DNA from: Bacillus sp. FJAT-18017
GTDB lineage: Bacteria > Bacillota > Bacilli > Bacillales > Cytobacillaceae
Direction: 5' to 3'
DNA length: 64,000 bases
Assembly: GCF_001278805.1 (NCBI RefSeq)
Contig: NZ_CP012602.1
Coordinates: 723,001 to 787,000 of the forward strand
The position numbers and the translations under genes are program-made. Each line of letters starts with the position of its first letter. Positions within the stretch are counted from its first letter, which is position 1. The notes beneath the pieces were generated by a model. The model saw only the letters and a list, made by a program, of their open reading frames with translations. It was not told where the DNA came from and made no database searches. Below are positions 46,448-55,059 of this stretch, piece after piece.

Positions 46448-46466
46448 AAATTACTCGGGCTTTTTC
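46440..46466 (+). terminator. short terminator after the HTH-RNase H gene
   Basis: CGAGT and ACTCG with a 7-nt loop, then GGCTTTTTCC. It overlaps the last codons. Confidence 0.5.
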
Positions 46467-46576
46467 CTTTTTTCAATCATTGGCAATGTAATAATGCCAA
46501 AATCCCATCCCCCCCAATTCAAAGCATATTACACACCCATTCAGAAAACACTAACCACAAATTCCAAAAAGTGGTG

Positions 46577-47881
46577 ATGCATGTGGAAAATATAGATGCA
46601 CTGATCGTAGGCTGCGGGCTGGCAGGATTGTCGGCAGGGCATGAACTGACCCGGAGAGGTAAAAAAGTGCTTTTGCTGGAGCGTGAACAGGTGGTCGGCG
46701 GCCGAACCTCTTCTTATCGACTAAAAGGAATGCACGTGGAATCCGGATTCCATCGTTACATCGGCTATTATACGCATTTGCCAAGGCTGCTGCGTAGGGC
46801 GGGAATTCGGCTTAATGACATTTTCATGTGGGAGGAAAAAATCCATATCCGCGTCCATCAAGGCAAGCCGATTGTGCTTGGGCTCGCACCGCTACTCGGC
46901 ATGATAAAAACAGCAAAGGGACTAGCAAACGATTCGCCGTTTCTGACGATGGAGGATAAGCTGTCACTTGTCCCTTTTTTCGCCGATGGCTTCAAGGATT
47001 ATCTTGCCAATCCTGGGGAGCTTGACAAAGTGTCAATCTGGGAATATGCCGGCAAGCACAAGGTGACCGACCAGGCCTTTAACCACCTGATTGTCCCTCT
47101 CAGTGCCGGGATATTCTTCTTGCCGCCGGAGCGTTATTCGGCTTATGCTTTTTTTGGGCTGTTCGCCCCGGCCATCCCGAGATTTTATAAAATGAGAATT
47201 GGGGCTTATCTTGGCGGGATGACCGAGGTGATGTGCCAGCCGATTGCGGATAGCATCCAACAGCTAGGCGGTGTAGTAAAAACAAATGCCAAGGTTGATT
47301 CCATCCTCTTCGAAGATGGGAAGGTAACAGGTGTCAGGCTCGAGGACGGCAGCAAATATCACGCTCCGCACACAATCCTGGCAACTACGCTCCATTGCGC
47401 AAAGGACCTGCTGAAGCCGCATTTTGAAAAACACGAATGGTTTCAGCCGATGTTTAGCCTGCCGATGATGCCGGCCGTCAGCTTCCAAATTGAATTGACC
47501 GAGCCAGTCAGCCCGATTGACGTGACCACCTTTGCCCCTGAAACGTGCCTAGGCAGCTTTGCCGAACAATCACGGACGACGTTTCAGGAATCAAAGGGTA
47601 GGTTGTCCATCATCCTCACACCTCCTGAAAAATTCCTGAAGCTAAAGCCAAAGGAAACCTTGAAAATCGTTATCGAAGACGCAAAAAAGGTCGGCATAGA
47701 CCTCGAGGGTAAAATCCTTGATTACCGCCAGATTAACCACAATTACGACTTTCACTCGCTGGAGCCTGGCAACCAGAAGCTTCGGCCAGCACAGGAAACG
47801 CCGATTGATGGGCTGATACTTGCCGGCGATTACACCCAGCAGCCATACTTTGCAACGATGGAAAATTGGCGGCAAAGCTAA
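46577..47881 (+). pseudogene. phytoene desaturase/amine oxidase-like FAD protein, probably 3'-frameshifted
   Basis: The open frame gives about 434 aa (start ATG 46577; GTGs at 46571 and 46583 are alternatives around GGTGAT). N-terminal DALIVGCGLAGLSAGHELTRRGKKVLLLE plus GGRTSSY, and near the end GLILAGDYTQQPYFATME, mark the NAD(P)-binding amine oxidase/desaturase family. In relatives the end continues with a last FAD-contact helix of the kind GAVxSGxxAAxxI. Here the frame stops after ATMENWRQS, while the +1 frame just there reads IGGKANLIARQ and stops at 47900. A small indel near 47864 has thus probably removed the last helix. Whether the protein still works is open; a sequencing error is possible. 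Confidence 0.65.
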
Positions 47882-47939
47882 TCTTATAGCGCGCCAGTAA
47901 CCAGATGAACGTGTCGCGATCTTGCTTTTTCAAAAGAAG

Positions 47940-48030
47940 AGCTGTACACCTTAGCGGTTCAGCTGATAACCAAGAGCTGTACGCCTTAGCGGTTCAGCTG
48001 ATAACCAAGAGCTGTACGCCTTAGCCGTCC
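47940..48030. repeat. 35-bp tandem repeat
   Basis: GCTGTACRCCTTAGC begins at 47941, 47976 and 48011, exactly 35 bp apart. Within each unit AGCTG..A..CC pairs with GG...CAGCT. The core GCTGTACG is also the stem of the adjacent terminator at 48040-48069. Confidence 0.85.
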
Positions 48031-48039
48031 AACTCACAC

Positions 48040-48069
48040 AAAAAAAGCCGTACGCCCCATCCGTACAGC
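48040..48069 (-). terminator. terminator of the diguanylate cyclase gene
   Basis: On the minus strand GCTGTACG and CGTACGGC pair (one G-T) around a 7-nt loop, followed by TTTTTTT. Confidence 0.88.
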
Positions 48070-48079
48070 CCCGCACATA

Positions 48080-49552
48080 CTATAAATTTCCCATCGGCTT
48101 AAACGCCGATTTTTCTTTGTACATTTCCTTGTCGGCCAACTCCAGCATTTCCTCAGCGGTTGCCCCGCAGCCCGGGGTATAGTGGTACAGCCCGATGCTT
48201 GCGGATAGGCGATAGTCGGAATTGGATGTTAAATTAAAGATCTCAAAGGCATCGGAAATCGACTCCCATAGATGCCGCACTTTTGAAGCATCCTTCCGTG
48301 CAAAAAGAATTACGAATTCGTCGCCGCCAAGCCTGAAAAATGTATCTTCGGGGCCAATTTTTCCAATAATGATTGAACAAAGCGTTTTAATCATCTCATC
48401 CCCGGCAAAGTGGCCGAAGCGGTCATTGACCAGCTTCAAATCGTTAATGTCAACAAAGCAAAGCGTAAACTCCTGGCCATCCCGGGCGTTTATGTGGTGA
48501 TTTAGAATCTCGATGCCGCGGCGCCGGTTCAGAATTCCGGTCAGCATGTCAAAGGAAGCATGGCGCTGCAGCTCCTCCTCCTTCATTTTCAAAGGAGTAA
48601 TATCCGAAACCCCGACAAGCACACATCCCTCATCCATATAATTGATCTTTTCAAAATTAAGCATCGCCCACCTCGAGCCAAATCCGCTATCTGGATATTC
48701 CATTACATAATTTTGCAAACTTTCCTTCCCGCGGAGCTGATCAAGAATAGCTTTCTTTTCAATCAGGTCCCGAAACAGGAAGCTTGTATCCAGCTGCGGA
48801 AGGGGAAGGCCGTGCAAAGTAAAGAATTCCCTTGCCTGGCGGTTAATTAGCAGCACCTTATTTTCTTCAAAATTTGCAAGAACAAGCGGTGTTGGATTCA
48901 TGCTGAACAGCTTCCGAAAATTTTCTTCCCTTCCTTTTAGCTTCGCCTGGCTGAGAAACTCCTGTCCCCGTTTTGTATAAAAACTATAGCCAATCAGCAG
49001 GGAAATCGCGGCGGCTCCTGTTGAATTGATTTGTTTAGTGAGAATTGAAACTTGATTATGATTCAACTCGGCAACAGCGCCGAGAAAAATCAGCTGGGAC
49101 ACGGCGAGCATGCCAAAAAAATGAAGCGGCTTAATCGGAAAGATAATCGCAATCGCAAACATAATAATTAGATAAAAATCGATTGTACCGCCGGTCAGCA
49201 ACTGGCTGTTAAGCGCTGAAACAAGCCCGATCAGCAAATAAAAGGCGATATAGGAATAATTAATCCGCCTCTTTGGAAGCTTGGTCAGCTTGGCCCGGAC
49301 ATGAAGATAAGCGGCTGACACAGTGAACGCAATTGAATGGATTACAAAAAAATTCACCCTGACCGCGATATCATCCAAATCTCTGAATAAGAAAATATCG
49401 GCAATAAAAAACAGCGGATATGCGGCAACAACCAAAACTGCGACCCAAAAAAGCCTCTCAAAGGCAATTTGGTCGAGGTATTGCTCAAATTCCCGGCTTT
49501 CCTTCCGGCCAAGAAGTGAACGTTTCCAAAAGCTTGATTTTAGTGGTTCCAT
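48080..49552 (-). CDS. membrane-bound PAS-GGDEF diguanylate cyclase
   Basis: The protein is 490 aa from ATG 49552, 6 nt after AAGGAAG (ATG 49558 is too close). Five or six membrane helices lie in residues 30-195, then a PAS domain (residues 205-325: FRKLFSMNPTPLVLANFEENKVLLINRQARE) and a GGDEF domain (residues 335-485) with intact active loop RLGGDEFVIL, so it can make cyclic di-GMP. No RxxD inhibition site directly before GGDEF is apparent. No EAL domain. Monocistronic. Confidence 0.9.
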   Translation of the reverse strand: MEPLKSSFWKRSLLGRKESREFEQYLDQIAFERLFWVAVLVVAAYPLFFIADIFLFRDLDDIAVRVNFFVIHSIAFTVSAAYLHVRAKLTKLPKRRINYSYIAFYLLIGLVSALNSQLLTGGTIDFYLIIMFAIAIIFPIKPLHFFGMLAVSQLIFLGAVAELNHNQVSILTKQINSTGAAAISLLIGYSFYTKRGQEFLSQAKLKGREENFRKLFSMNPTPLVLANFEENKVLLINRQAREFFTLHGLPLPQLDTSFLFRDLIEKKAILDQLRGKESLQNYVMEYPDSGFGSRWAMLNFEKINYMDEGCVLVGVSDITPLKMKEEELQRHASFDMLTGILNRRRGIEILNHHINARDGQEFTLCFVDINDLKLVNDRFGHFAGDEMIKTLCSIIIGKIGPEDTFFRLGGDEFVILFARKDASKVRHLWESISDAFEIFNLTSNSDYRLSASIGLYHYTPGCGATAEEMLELADKEMYKEKSAFKPMGNL

Positions 49553-49681
49553 AACCATCTTCCTTCAATCAAAATACCTATTACTATTTTACCATATCAT
49601 TGAGGTGAAGAGCGGAATTCCCTAATATTTTTTGGGGTAATTTGGTAATTTACCTACAATAAACTTAATTACTGTTGCAGC

Positions 49682-49711
49682 AAAAATAACCCCTCCACAC
49701 GAGTGGAAGGG
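49682..49711 (-). terminator. terminator of the zinc alcohol dehydrogenase gene
   Basis: On the minus strand CCCTTCCAC and GTGGAGGGG form a stem with a TCGT loop, followed by TTATTTTT. Confidence 0.88.
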
Positions 49712-49733
49712 CTAGTTGCTTAAACATATAAAA

Positions 49734-50882
49734 CTATGGCTTCAAGATAACCTTAACGACCTCATCCTCATGGTCATGGAAAATTTGGTACGCCTTTGCG
49801 GCATCGTCAAGCGGCACCTTGTGCGTGATGATTTCGGTCGGGTCGAATTCGCCATTCGTAATTTTATCAAACAGCATCGGCATATAGTGGATAACCGGAG
49901 CCTGTCCAGTTTTAACGGTAAGGTTCCTTTCCCAAATATGCCCTAGCGGGAATGCGTTATACAGTGCACCATAAGCACCGGTCACCTGGATTGTTCCAAA
50001 CTTCTGGACCGCGTTCATAGCAATTTGGATTGGGCCAAGCGTACCACCCTGGAGCTTCAGTTTTTGCTGAACTTTTTCAATCGGTGATTTCTTTCCGTCC
50101 ATACCAACGCAGTCAATGACGACCTGTGCACCGCCATTTGTCAGCTCACGCAGGAACTTCCCAGCTTCAATTTCACCGTCATGGTCATCAAAATTGTAAA
50201 TTTCAACATTGTTCATCGTTTTTGCCTTCATTAAGCGGTATGGTACATTGTCAACCGCGATGATACGCTCTGCACCGTGCATCCAGGCGAATTTTTGCGC
50301 CATCAGGCCGATGGGGCCGCATCCAAGTACAATGACCGTATCACCCTTCTTCACCCCGGCATTCTCAACACTCCACCATGCAGTCGGCAGGACATCCGAC
50401 ATGAACAGCAGTGCTTCATCCTCAAGCTCACACGACTCCGGAATCACAAACGGCATGAAATTCCCATACGGCACGCGCAAATATTCAGCTTGTCCGCCTG
50501 GATAATTCCCATATCGCTCTGTAAATCCGAAATAACCCGCCGAATCGAGAAGCGGGTTTGGATTCGAGTTATCGCACTGGCTCTCCATTTCATGCTGGCA
50601 GAAAAAACACTCCCCGCAGGAAATATTGAACGGGATGATAACCCTGTCTCCCTTCTTTACCTTTGTGACCTCTGACCCGACCTCTTCGACAATTCCCATC
50701 GGCTCATGGCCAATCACGTAACCCGGATGAGTCGGCAGCGCACCTACATAAATATGCAAATCCGACCCGCAAATTGCCGTCGACGTAATCCGGACAATAA
50801 TATCATCCGGCTTCTCAATCCTCGGATCATCCACATTCTTAACCTGAATATCCTTCGCACCCTGGAACGTAACTGCCTTCAT
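49734..50882 (-). CDS. zinc-dependent alcohol dehydrogenase, AdhB/FDH-like
   Basis: The protein is 382 aa from ATG 50882, 6 nt after AAGGAGGT; an open frame to 50912 is not used. Catalytic zinc ligands in CGSDLH and GHEPMG, structural zinc C-GEC-FFC-...-C (CGECFFCQHEMESQC), and NAD-binding VIVLGCGPIGLMAQK. Length and insertion resemble B. subtilis AdhB and the glutathione-independent formaldehyde dehydrogenase group. Substrate unproven; aldehyde detoxification is likely. Confidence 0.9.
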   Translation of the reverse strand: MKAVTFQGAKDIQVKNVDDPRIEKPDDIIVRITSTAICGSDLHIYVGALPTHPGYVIGHEPMGIVEEVGSEVTKVKKGDRVIIPFNISCGECFFCQHEMESQCDNSNPNPLLDSAGYFGFTERYGNYPGGQAEYLRVPYGNFMPFVIPESCELEDEALLFMSDVLPTAWWSVENAGVKKGDTVIVLGCGPIGLMAQKFAWMHGAERIIAVDNVPYRLMKAKTMNNVEIYNFDDHDGEIEAGKFLRELTNGGAQVVIDCVGMDGKKSPIEKVQQKLKLQGGTLGPIQIAMNAVQKFGTIQVTGAYGALYNAFPLGHIWERNLTVKTGQAPVIHYMPMLFDKITNGEFDPTEIITHKVPLDDAAKAYQIFHDHEDEVVKVILKP

Positions 50883-51025
50883 AACTGTACCTCCTTGTAT
50901 GAATTCACTCACCTATACCCCTCTTTTTACGGGAGTATGTAACTTTTTTTTTGAAAAATCGGTCGATACCCTCGGGAATAAGTCTAACGGACTAAGAAAG
51001 GCTATACGCATAGGCTTGAATTCCT

Positions 51026-51064
51026 GTTTTTAACTGTTTACCGAATATTTACCCTTCATTAACA
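51026..51064 (+). promoter_or_regulatory. PhoP box before the alkaline phosphatase gene
   Basis: TTTACC (51037), TTTACC (51048) and TTAACA/ATTAAC (51058-51064) recur at 11-bp steps, with a weaker TTTTTAA copy 11 bp upstream. This fits the direct TTAACA repeats bound by PhoP in B. subtilis. TATACT at 51085-51090 is a suitable -10, 20 bp downstream of the last repeat. Confidence 0.8.
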
Positions 51065-51122
51065 AGCTTTTCAAACAAACTATCTATACTGAATTCGTAC
51101 TACATTACCCAGGAGGGATAGC

Positions 51123-52445
51123 ATGAAAAACTCGTTGAAGAAGAAAGTTTTAACAATTGCGGCTGCTTCCGCTGTTGCACTCGGGACACTTGGCGGAACA
51201 TTCCTGAGCGGATCAAGCGCCGATGCCGGTACAACCTACAAATCGAATCATGGTAAAGTAAAAAACGTCATCTTCATGGTTCCGGATGGTTACTCCGCGT
51301 CGTACGCAACCAACTATCGCTGGTTCAAGGGCAAGGAAAGCCAAATGGATTCCATTCTGGTCGGAATGCACCGTACATACTCAGCTAATTCAGAAGTCAC
51401 CGACTCAGCTGCCGCCGGAACCGCAATGGCGACAGGAGTTAAAACAAACAATGGAATGATTAGCACTACTCCAGACGGCAAGGAAGTAAAAACAATCCTT
51501 GAAACAGTTGAAGAAAAAGGCAAGGCAACTGGACTCGTCGCGACATCGACCATCACTCACGCAACACCGGCCGTTTTTGCTTCCCACGTGCCTTCTCGTG
51601 CTGACGAAGCAGCAATTGCACCGCAGCTAATTGAAAATGGCGTCGATGTCATCCTCGGCGGCGGTAAGAAATACTTCCCGGATGCACTTCTGGCAGATGC
51701 CCGAGAGGACGGCTACAAGGTTGTTGCTGATAGGAATGGCCTTGCTGGCGCATCAAAATCCAACAAGCTGATTGGCTTATTCGCGGATGATGCGCTTGCG
51801 CCGGAAATTGACAGGGATGCCACCAATCAGCCAAGCCTTGCAGAGATGACCGACTCGGCATTGAAGGTCCTGAAAAAGGATAAAGACGGTTTCTTCCTGA
51901 TGGTTGAAGGCAGCCAAATCGACTGGGCCGGCCATGACCACGATGCAGCCTGGGCGATGAACGATGTTAAGGCCTTTGAAGAAGCAGTCGCAAAAGCACT
52001 TGCATTCGCGAAAAAGGACAAGCACACTCTTGTCGTCATCGCGGGTGACCATGACACAGGCGGCATGAGTGTCGGCGGCTATGGCGTCTATGATGCAAAG
52101 GTTGAAGTCCTCCGCAACGTAACCGCGTCCGGCGACTTCATGGTCTCGAAGCTCGACGCAAACCGCAGCAACGTGAAAGATGTCGTCAAGCAATACACAG
52201 GTCTTGATCTGACCGATGCAGAAGCGGAAAAAATTCGTACAGCATCCAAGCCGGATATGGCAATCAATGACGTCATCTCCGAACGCGCACTCGTCGGCTG
52301 GACCAGCACCCAGCACACCGGTGTTGACGTACCGGTCTACGCATTCGGCCCAGGCTCCGACCTGTTTGCAGGACTGCACGAAAATACCGCTTTCCCAGTT
52401 TTGATTGCAAAAGCTATGAAAATCCCGTTCGGAGGGAACAGATAA
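51123..52445 (+). CDS. secreted alkaline phosphatase, PhoA/PhoB type
   Basis: The protein is 440 aa with a Sec signal peptide (VLTIAAASAVALGTLGGTF, cleavage near ADA-G 35). Metal ligand D55 (FMVPDG), nucleophile S95 (VTDSAAAGTAMATG), further ligands in VEGSQIDWAGHDHD and AGDHDTGG, and C-terminal STQHTG. AGGAGGGATAGC precedes the ATG. It releases phosphate from organic esters outside the cell during phosphate starvation, in line with the PhoP box upstream. Confidence 0.95.
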   Translation: MKNSLKKKVLTIAAASAVALGTLGGTFLSGSSADAGTTYKSNHGKVKNVIFMVPDGYSASYATNYRWFKGKESQMDSILVGMHRTYSANSEVTDSAAAGTAMATGVKTNNGMISTTPDGKEVKTILETVEEKGKATGLVATSTITHATPAVFASHVPSRADEAAIAPQLIENGVDVILGGGKKYFPDALLADAREDGYKVVADRNGLAGASKSNKLIGLFADDALAPEIDRDATNQPSLAEMTDSALKVLKKDKDGFFLMVEGSQIDWAGHDHDAAWAMNDVKAFEEAVAKALAFAKKDKHTLVVIAGDHDTGGMSVGGYGVYDAKVEVLRNVTASGDFMVSKLDANRSNVKDVVKQYTGLDLTDAEAEKIRTASKPDMAINDVISERALVGWTSTQHTGVDVPVYAFGPGSDLFAGLHENTAFPVLIAKAMKIPFGGNR

Positions 52446-52458
52446 GGTTAGATTTCGG

Positions 52459-52487
52459 GCACCGCTGCTTGCTGGCGGTGCTTTTTA
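52459..52487 (+). terminator. terminator of the phosphatase gene
   Basis: GCACCGC and GCGGTGC (with inner pairs) followed by TTTTTAT. Confidence 0.9.
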
Positions 52488-52515
52488 TTGGTGGAGGAGG
52501 CAAGGGCTGCGGTTT

Positions 52516-52585
52516 GACCGATAAAATTTTTCCTGGACCGATAAATTATTTTTTAGACCGATAAAAGTTTTACTAGACCGATAAA
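52516..52585. repeat. 20-bp tandem repeat
   Basis: GACCGATAAA occurs at 52516, 52536, 52556 and 52576, exactly 20 bp apart, with AT-rich, variable spacers. No dyad within the unit. Confidence 0.9.
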
Positions 52586-52720
52586 CCGAAAAATCGTTCG
52601 ATTAAAAGAACGCACAGAGCTCCGAATGTGACTATTTTGGTAAAAGTTGTATGCGTGCGGCCCAATAGAAAGAGTTCGTAGTATAATTTTCCTATATTAA
52701 TAGAAAGGTGTGGCAGCATA

Positions 52721-53704
52721 TTGATCATAAAACAGAGAGTCAAAAATCCATATCTCTGCCAGCTAGAAGCGCTTGACCTCCGTGTTCCGGACCATCTGCC
52801 CCAAAAACAGGAGATTGCAACCCAATTAAACAAGGAAATGGCGGGATACAAGGGGGAATTGGCAGTGGAGTATCCACTAAGCTTCCTTCCTCATAATGAT
52901 TTCCACATCATCCATGGCATCAGGCTGAAGGGCAGTACCTACCACTTCCAGATCGACACACTCCTCCTGGCACGCTCACTTATCATTCCCCTTGAAATTA
53001 AGAATTTTACAGGAAAAATTAAATTCGAAGAAAATGGACAATTTACCAGAACAGGAGCCAATGGTAAGCAGGAAGGGTATCTGAACCCTCTTATTCAGGC
53101 CAACTATCAATCTCATCAACTAAGGCAATGGCTATCAAAACGCGGTTATCACGATATTCCGATCCTCCCGCTAGTCATCATTGCTTTTCCAAGTACAATC
53201 ATTGAATTCAACCCCCTGAATACCGAAGTGAATGAAAAGGTCCACCATTGCGGCAAGTTTCCAACAGTCGTTACAAATCTTCAAGATAACTATCCTGTAG
53301 ATATCTTGAATACCAGCCAACTGCAAAGCCTCTCCAAATTGATCACCTCCTCCCACCAGCCTTATTTTTCAACTATCTCAAAGCAATTTCGAATCTCAAA
53401 CGATGACTATAGTAAAGGGGTCTGGTGTCCTAACTGTGGAAACTTCCATATGATCAGGGTCAGGGGCACCTGGAAATGCACACCGTGTGGTTATACTTCA
53501 CCAAAAGCCCATCTGCCGGCCCTGTTGAATGATTATCCGCTTCTGATCAACAACACCATTACCAACCGCCAAGCCAGGGACTTCCTGCAAGTGAATTCGG
53601 ACACTGTAATTAAAAAACTGCTGCAAAACTCCTTGTCATCATTCAGCGGCGGAAACAAATCCCGAACTTACAGTGTCGTATGGCAGGGTCCTTACAATTT
53701 TTGA
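52721..53704 (+). CDS. NERD-domain protein with zinc ribbon, second copy
   Basis: The protein is 327 aa. TTG start at 52721 with AAAGGTG about 10 nt upstream. NERD core: GYKGELAVE, HGIRLKGSTYHFQIDTLLLARSLIIPLEIKNF (split; D, E and K of a nuclease-like site). Zinc ribbon CPNC...CTPC near residue 240-260, then a helix-turn-helix-like region (TNRQARDFLQVNSDTVIKKLL). Same domain order as the NERD protein at 44488-45390, but low identity. It ends 71 nt before an ECF sigma gene. Function unknown. Confidence 0.82.
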   Translation: MIIKQRVKNPYLCQLEALDLRVPDHLPQKQEIATQLNKEMAGYKGELAVEYPLSFLPHNDFHIIHGIRLKGSTYHFQIDTLLLARSLIIPLEIKNFTGKIKFEENGQFTRTGANGKQEGYLNPLIQANYQSHQLRQWLSKRGYHDIPILPLVIIAFPSTIIEFNPLNTEVNEKVHHCGKFPTVVTNLQDNYPVDILNTSQLQSLSKLITSSHQPYFSTISKQFRISNDDYSKGVWCPNCGNFHMIRVRGTWKCTPCGYTSPKAHLPALLNDYPLLINNTITNRQARDFLQVNSDTVIKKLLQNSLSSFSGGNKSRTYSVVWQGPYNF

Positions 53705-53775
53705 AAAATTATTCTCAACTCCTTCCAACCTTTTCCCTAATTTTGGTGTCTAATAGATATGAAGGGGGCGAGGGG

Positions 53776-54249
53776 TTGCAGACAGAGACAGAGCACATGC
53801 TGATTAGCGCCATTTTCGAAAACAAAGAGTACTTTACCCGTATCGGGAGGTTTCTCCGCACGGAGGCGGATGTAGAGGATGCGCTCCAGGAAATGATTTA
53901 TAAAACCTTTAAATCTATTAGAAATTTAAACGAACCCAACCACTTGAAAACCTGGCTGACCAGGATTTTGATTAATCAGTGCAATGACATAATCAGGAAG
54001 CGGCCGACGGTGCAAGTGTCCACCAATATGGAGCCCGGCGGCGACGATGCCAATTTTCATAAAACCGAAATCCGCCAGATCATCAACATGCTGAATCCGG
54101 AGTTAAGAACGGTTGCCATTTTGTTTTATTATGAAGATTTGATGCAAAAAGAGATTGCCGAACTTCTGAACATGCCGGTAGGGACAGTGAAATCAAAACT
54201 GTTTGATGCCCGCGCCCAGCTTCGGAAAATGCTTGAGGAAGGGAAGTGA
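53776..54249 (+). CDS. ECF-type RNA polymerase sigma factor
   Basis: The protein is 157 aa from the TTG at 53776, spaced 7 nt after AAGGGGG; an ATG at 53797 is possible and the frame extends upstream without a site. Sigma region 2 (DVEDALQEMIYKTFKSI, HLKTWLTRILINQCNDIIRK) and region 4 (LNPELRTVAILFYYEDLMQKEIAELLNMPVGTVKSKLFDARAQL, split) are complete. It is followed 6 nt later by a putative anti-sigma gene. Close to the SigV/SigW type in Bacillus; the regulon is unknown. Confidence 0.88.
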   Translation: MQTETEHMLISAIFENKEYFTRIGRFLRTEADVEDALQEMIYKTFKSIRNLNEPNHLKTWLTRILINQCNDIIRKRPTVQVSTNMEPGGDDANFHKTEIRQIINMLNPELRTVAILFYYEDLMQKEIAELLNMPVGTVKSKLFDARAQLRKMLEEGK

Positions 54250-54255
54250 GCCAGG

Positions 54256-54591
54256 GTGAATGATTCAGAGTTTGACCAATACATAAAAACACGGATTCAG
54301 GCAGAAGAACGCAAGGCTACGCAGCCAGTGCCTGACGAGGTGTTTGAAACGGCGATTCGAAAAGCGAACTCGGTTACCAAAAGAAAAAGGCGTCCGTCAG
54401 GCCTGCTTCTGTCAGCAGCTATACTGGCGCTATCATTGACAGCCGGCTCGTATTTACTTTTTCAAAAAGAAGAGGCACCGCTTGCGGCAGATGAGTCCGC
54501 AGTAATGAAACAGGCAGTCACAAAGGTTGATGTTGCGCAGACAAAGGCTAAGCGCCATAATCGAAGGCTTCACGGCCATCCGCTGACCTAA
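54256..54591 (+). CDS. short membrane anti-sigma factor, possibly truncated
   Basis: The protein is 111 aa. GTG start at 54256. A cytoplasmic N-terminus of about 48 residues, one membrane helix (GLLLSAAILALSLTAGSYLLF), and only about 40 residues outside. The position right behind an ECF sigma gene and the topology suit an anti-sigma factor, but RsiV or RsiW-type partners have larger external domains and a recognisable zinc motif, which is not seen here. It may be a natural short form or the remains of a longer gene. Confidence 0.65.
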   Translation: MNDSEFDQYIKTRIQAEERKATQPVPDEVFETAIRKANSVTKRKRRPSGLLLSAAILALSLTAGSYLLFQKEEAPLAADESAVMKQAVTKVDVAQTKAKRHNRRLHGHPLT

Positions 54592-55059
54592 ATTCTCCAA
54601 AGAAAAAGGGAAAACAGGGGTCTGATTTCTCTTTTCAAAAGAAGAATGTTTAGAATTTTGGGGTGCCATAGTTTGAGAAACTGTGGTGTTTTTTCGTTTA
54701 TGGAGACAAATTCCTACACCACTTTTTTTCGATGAATATCAACACTGGGATAAATTTAAGACCACCATGGGCGTATAATAGTCCTATTGTGGTTAAAGAA
54801 ACGGAAAAGTTCTATATTGTGGAAATCAAAAGGATGGTTTAAGCTCTTTGTGTGTGGGTTTCCATGATGTCCGAAGGATCCATACCGATTACAACCTGTT
54901 CAATTGAAGAAAGCGAGGCAATGGAGCGGCCTTTTAACAGAGGTCAACAGTCGTCATGTTATTTTAACCATTGATGGGCGATTTAGATATATTCTTTCAT
55001 CAACCACATCGGAAAATATGCAAAAACACACCCACTTTTATTTATAAGGAAATAAGTGT
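54592..55059. other. gene-free stretch
   Basis: A 36-codon ORF at 54864-54974 without a binding site is the best open frame and is not convincing. A CATAGTTTGAGAAACTGTGG dyad lies near 54667-54686. No promoter or repeat could be identified with confidence. Confidence 0.4.

Noticed and set aside
53680..53775. N-terminal extension of the ECF sigma factor
   Set aside because: It overlaps the end of the NERD gene and lacks a binding site; sigma region 2 begins after 53797.
54864..54974. 36-codon ORF between anti-sigma and XRE genes
   Set aside because: No ribosome binding site, no family resemblance and no downstream partner.
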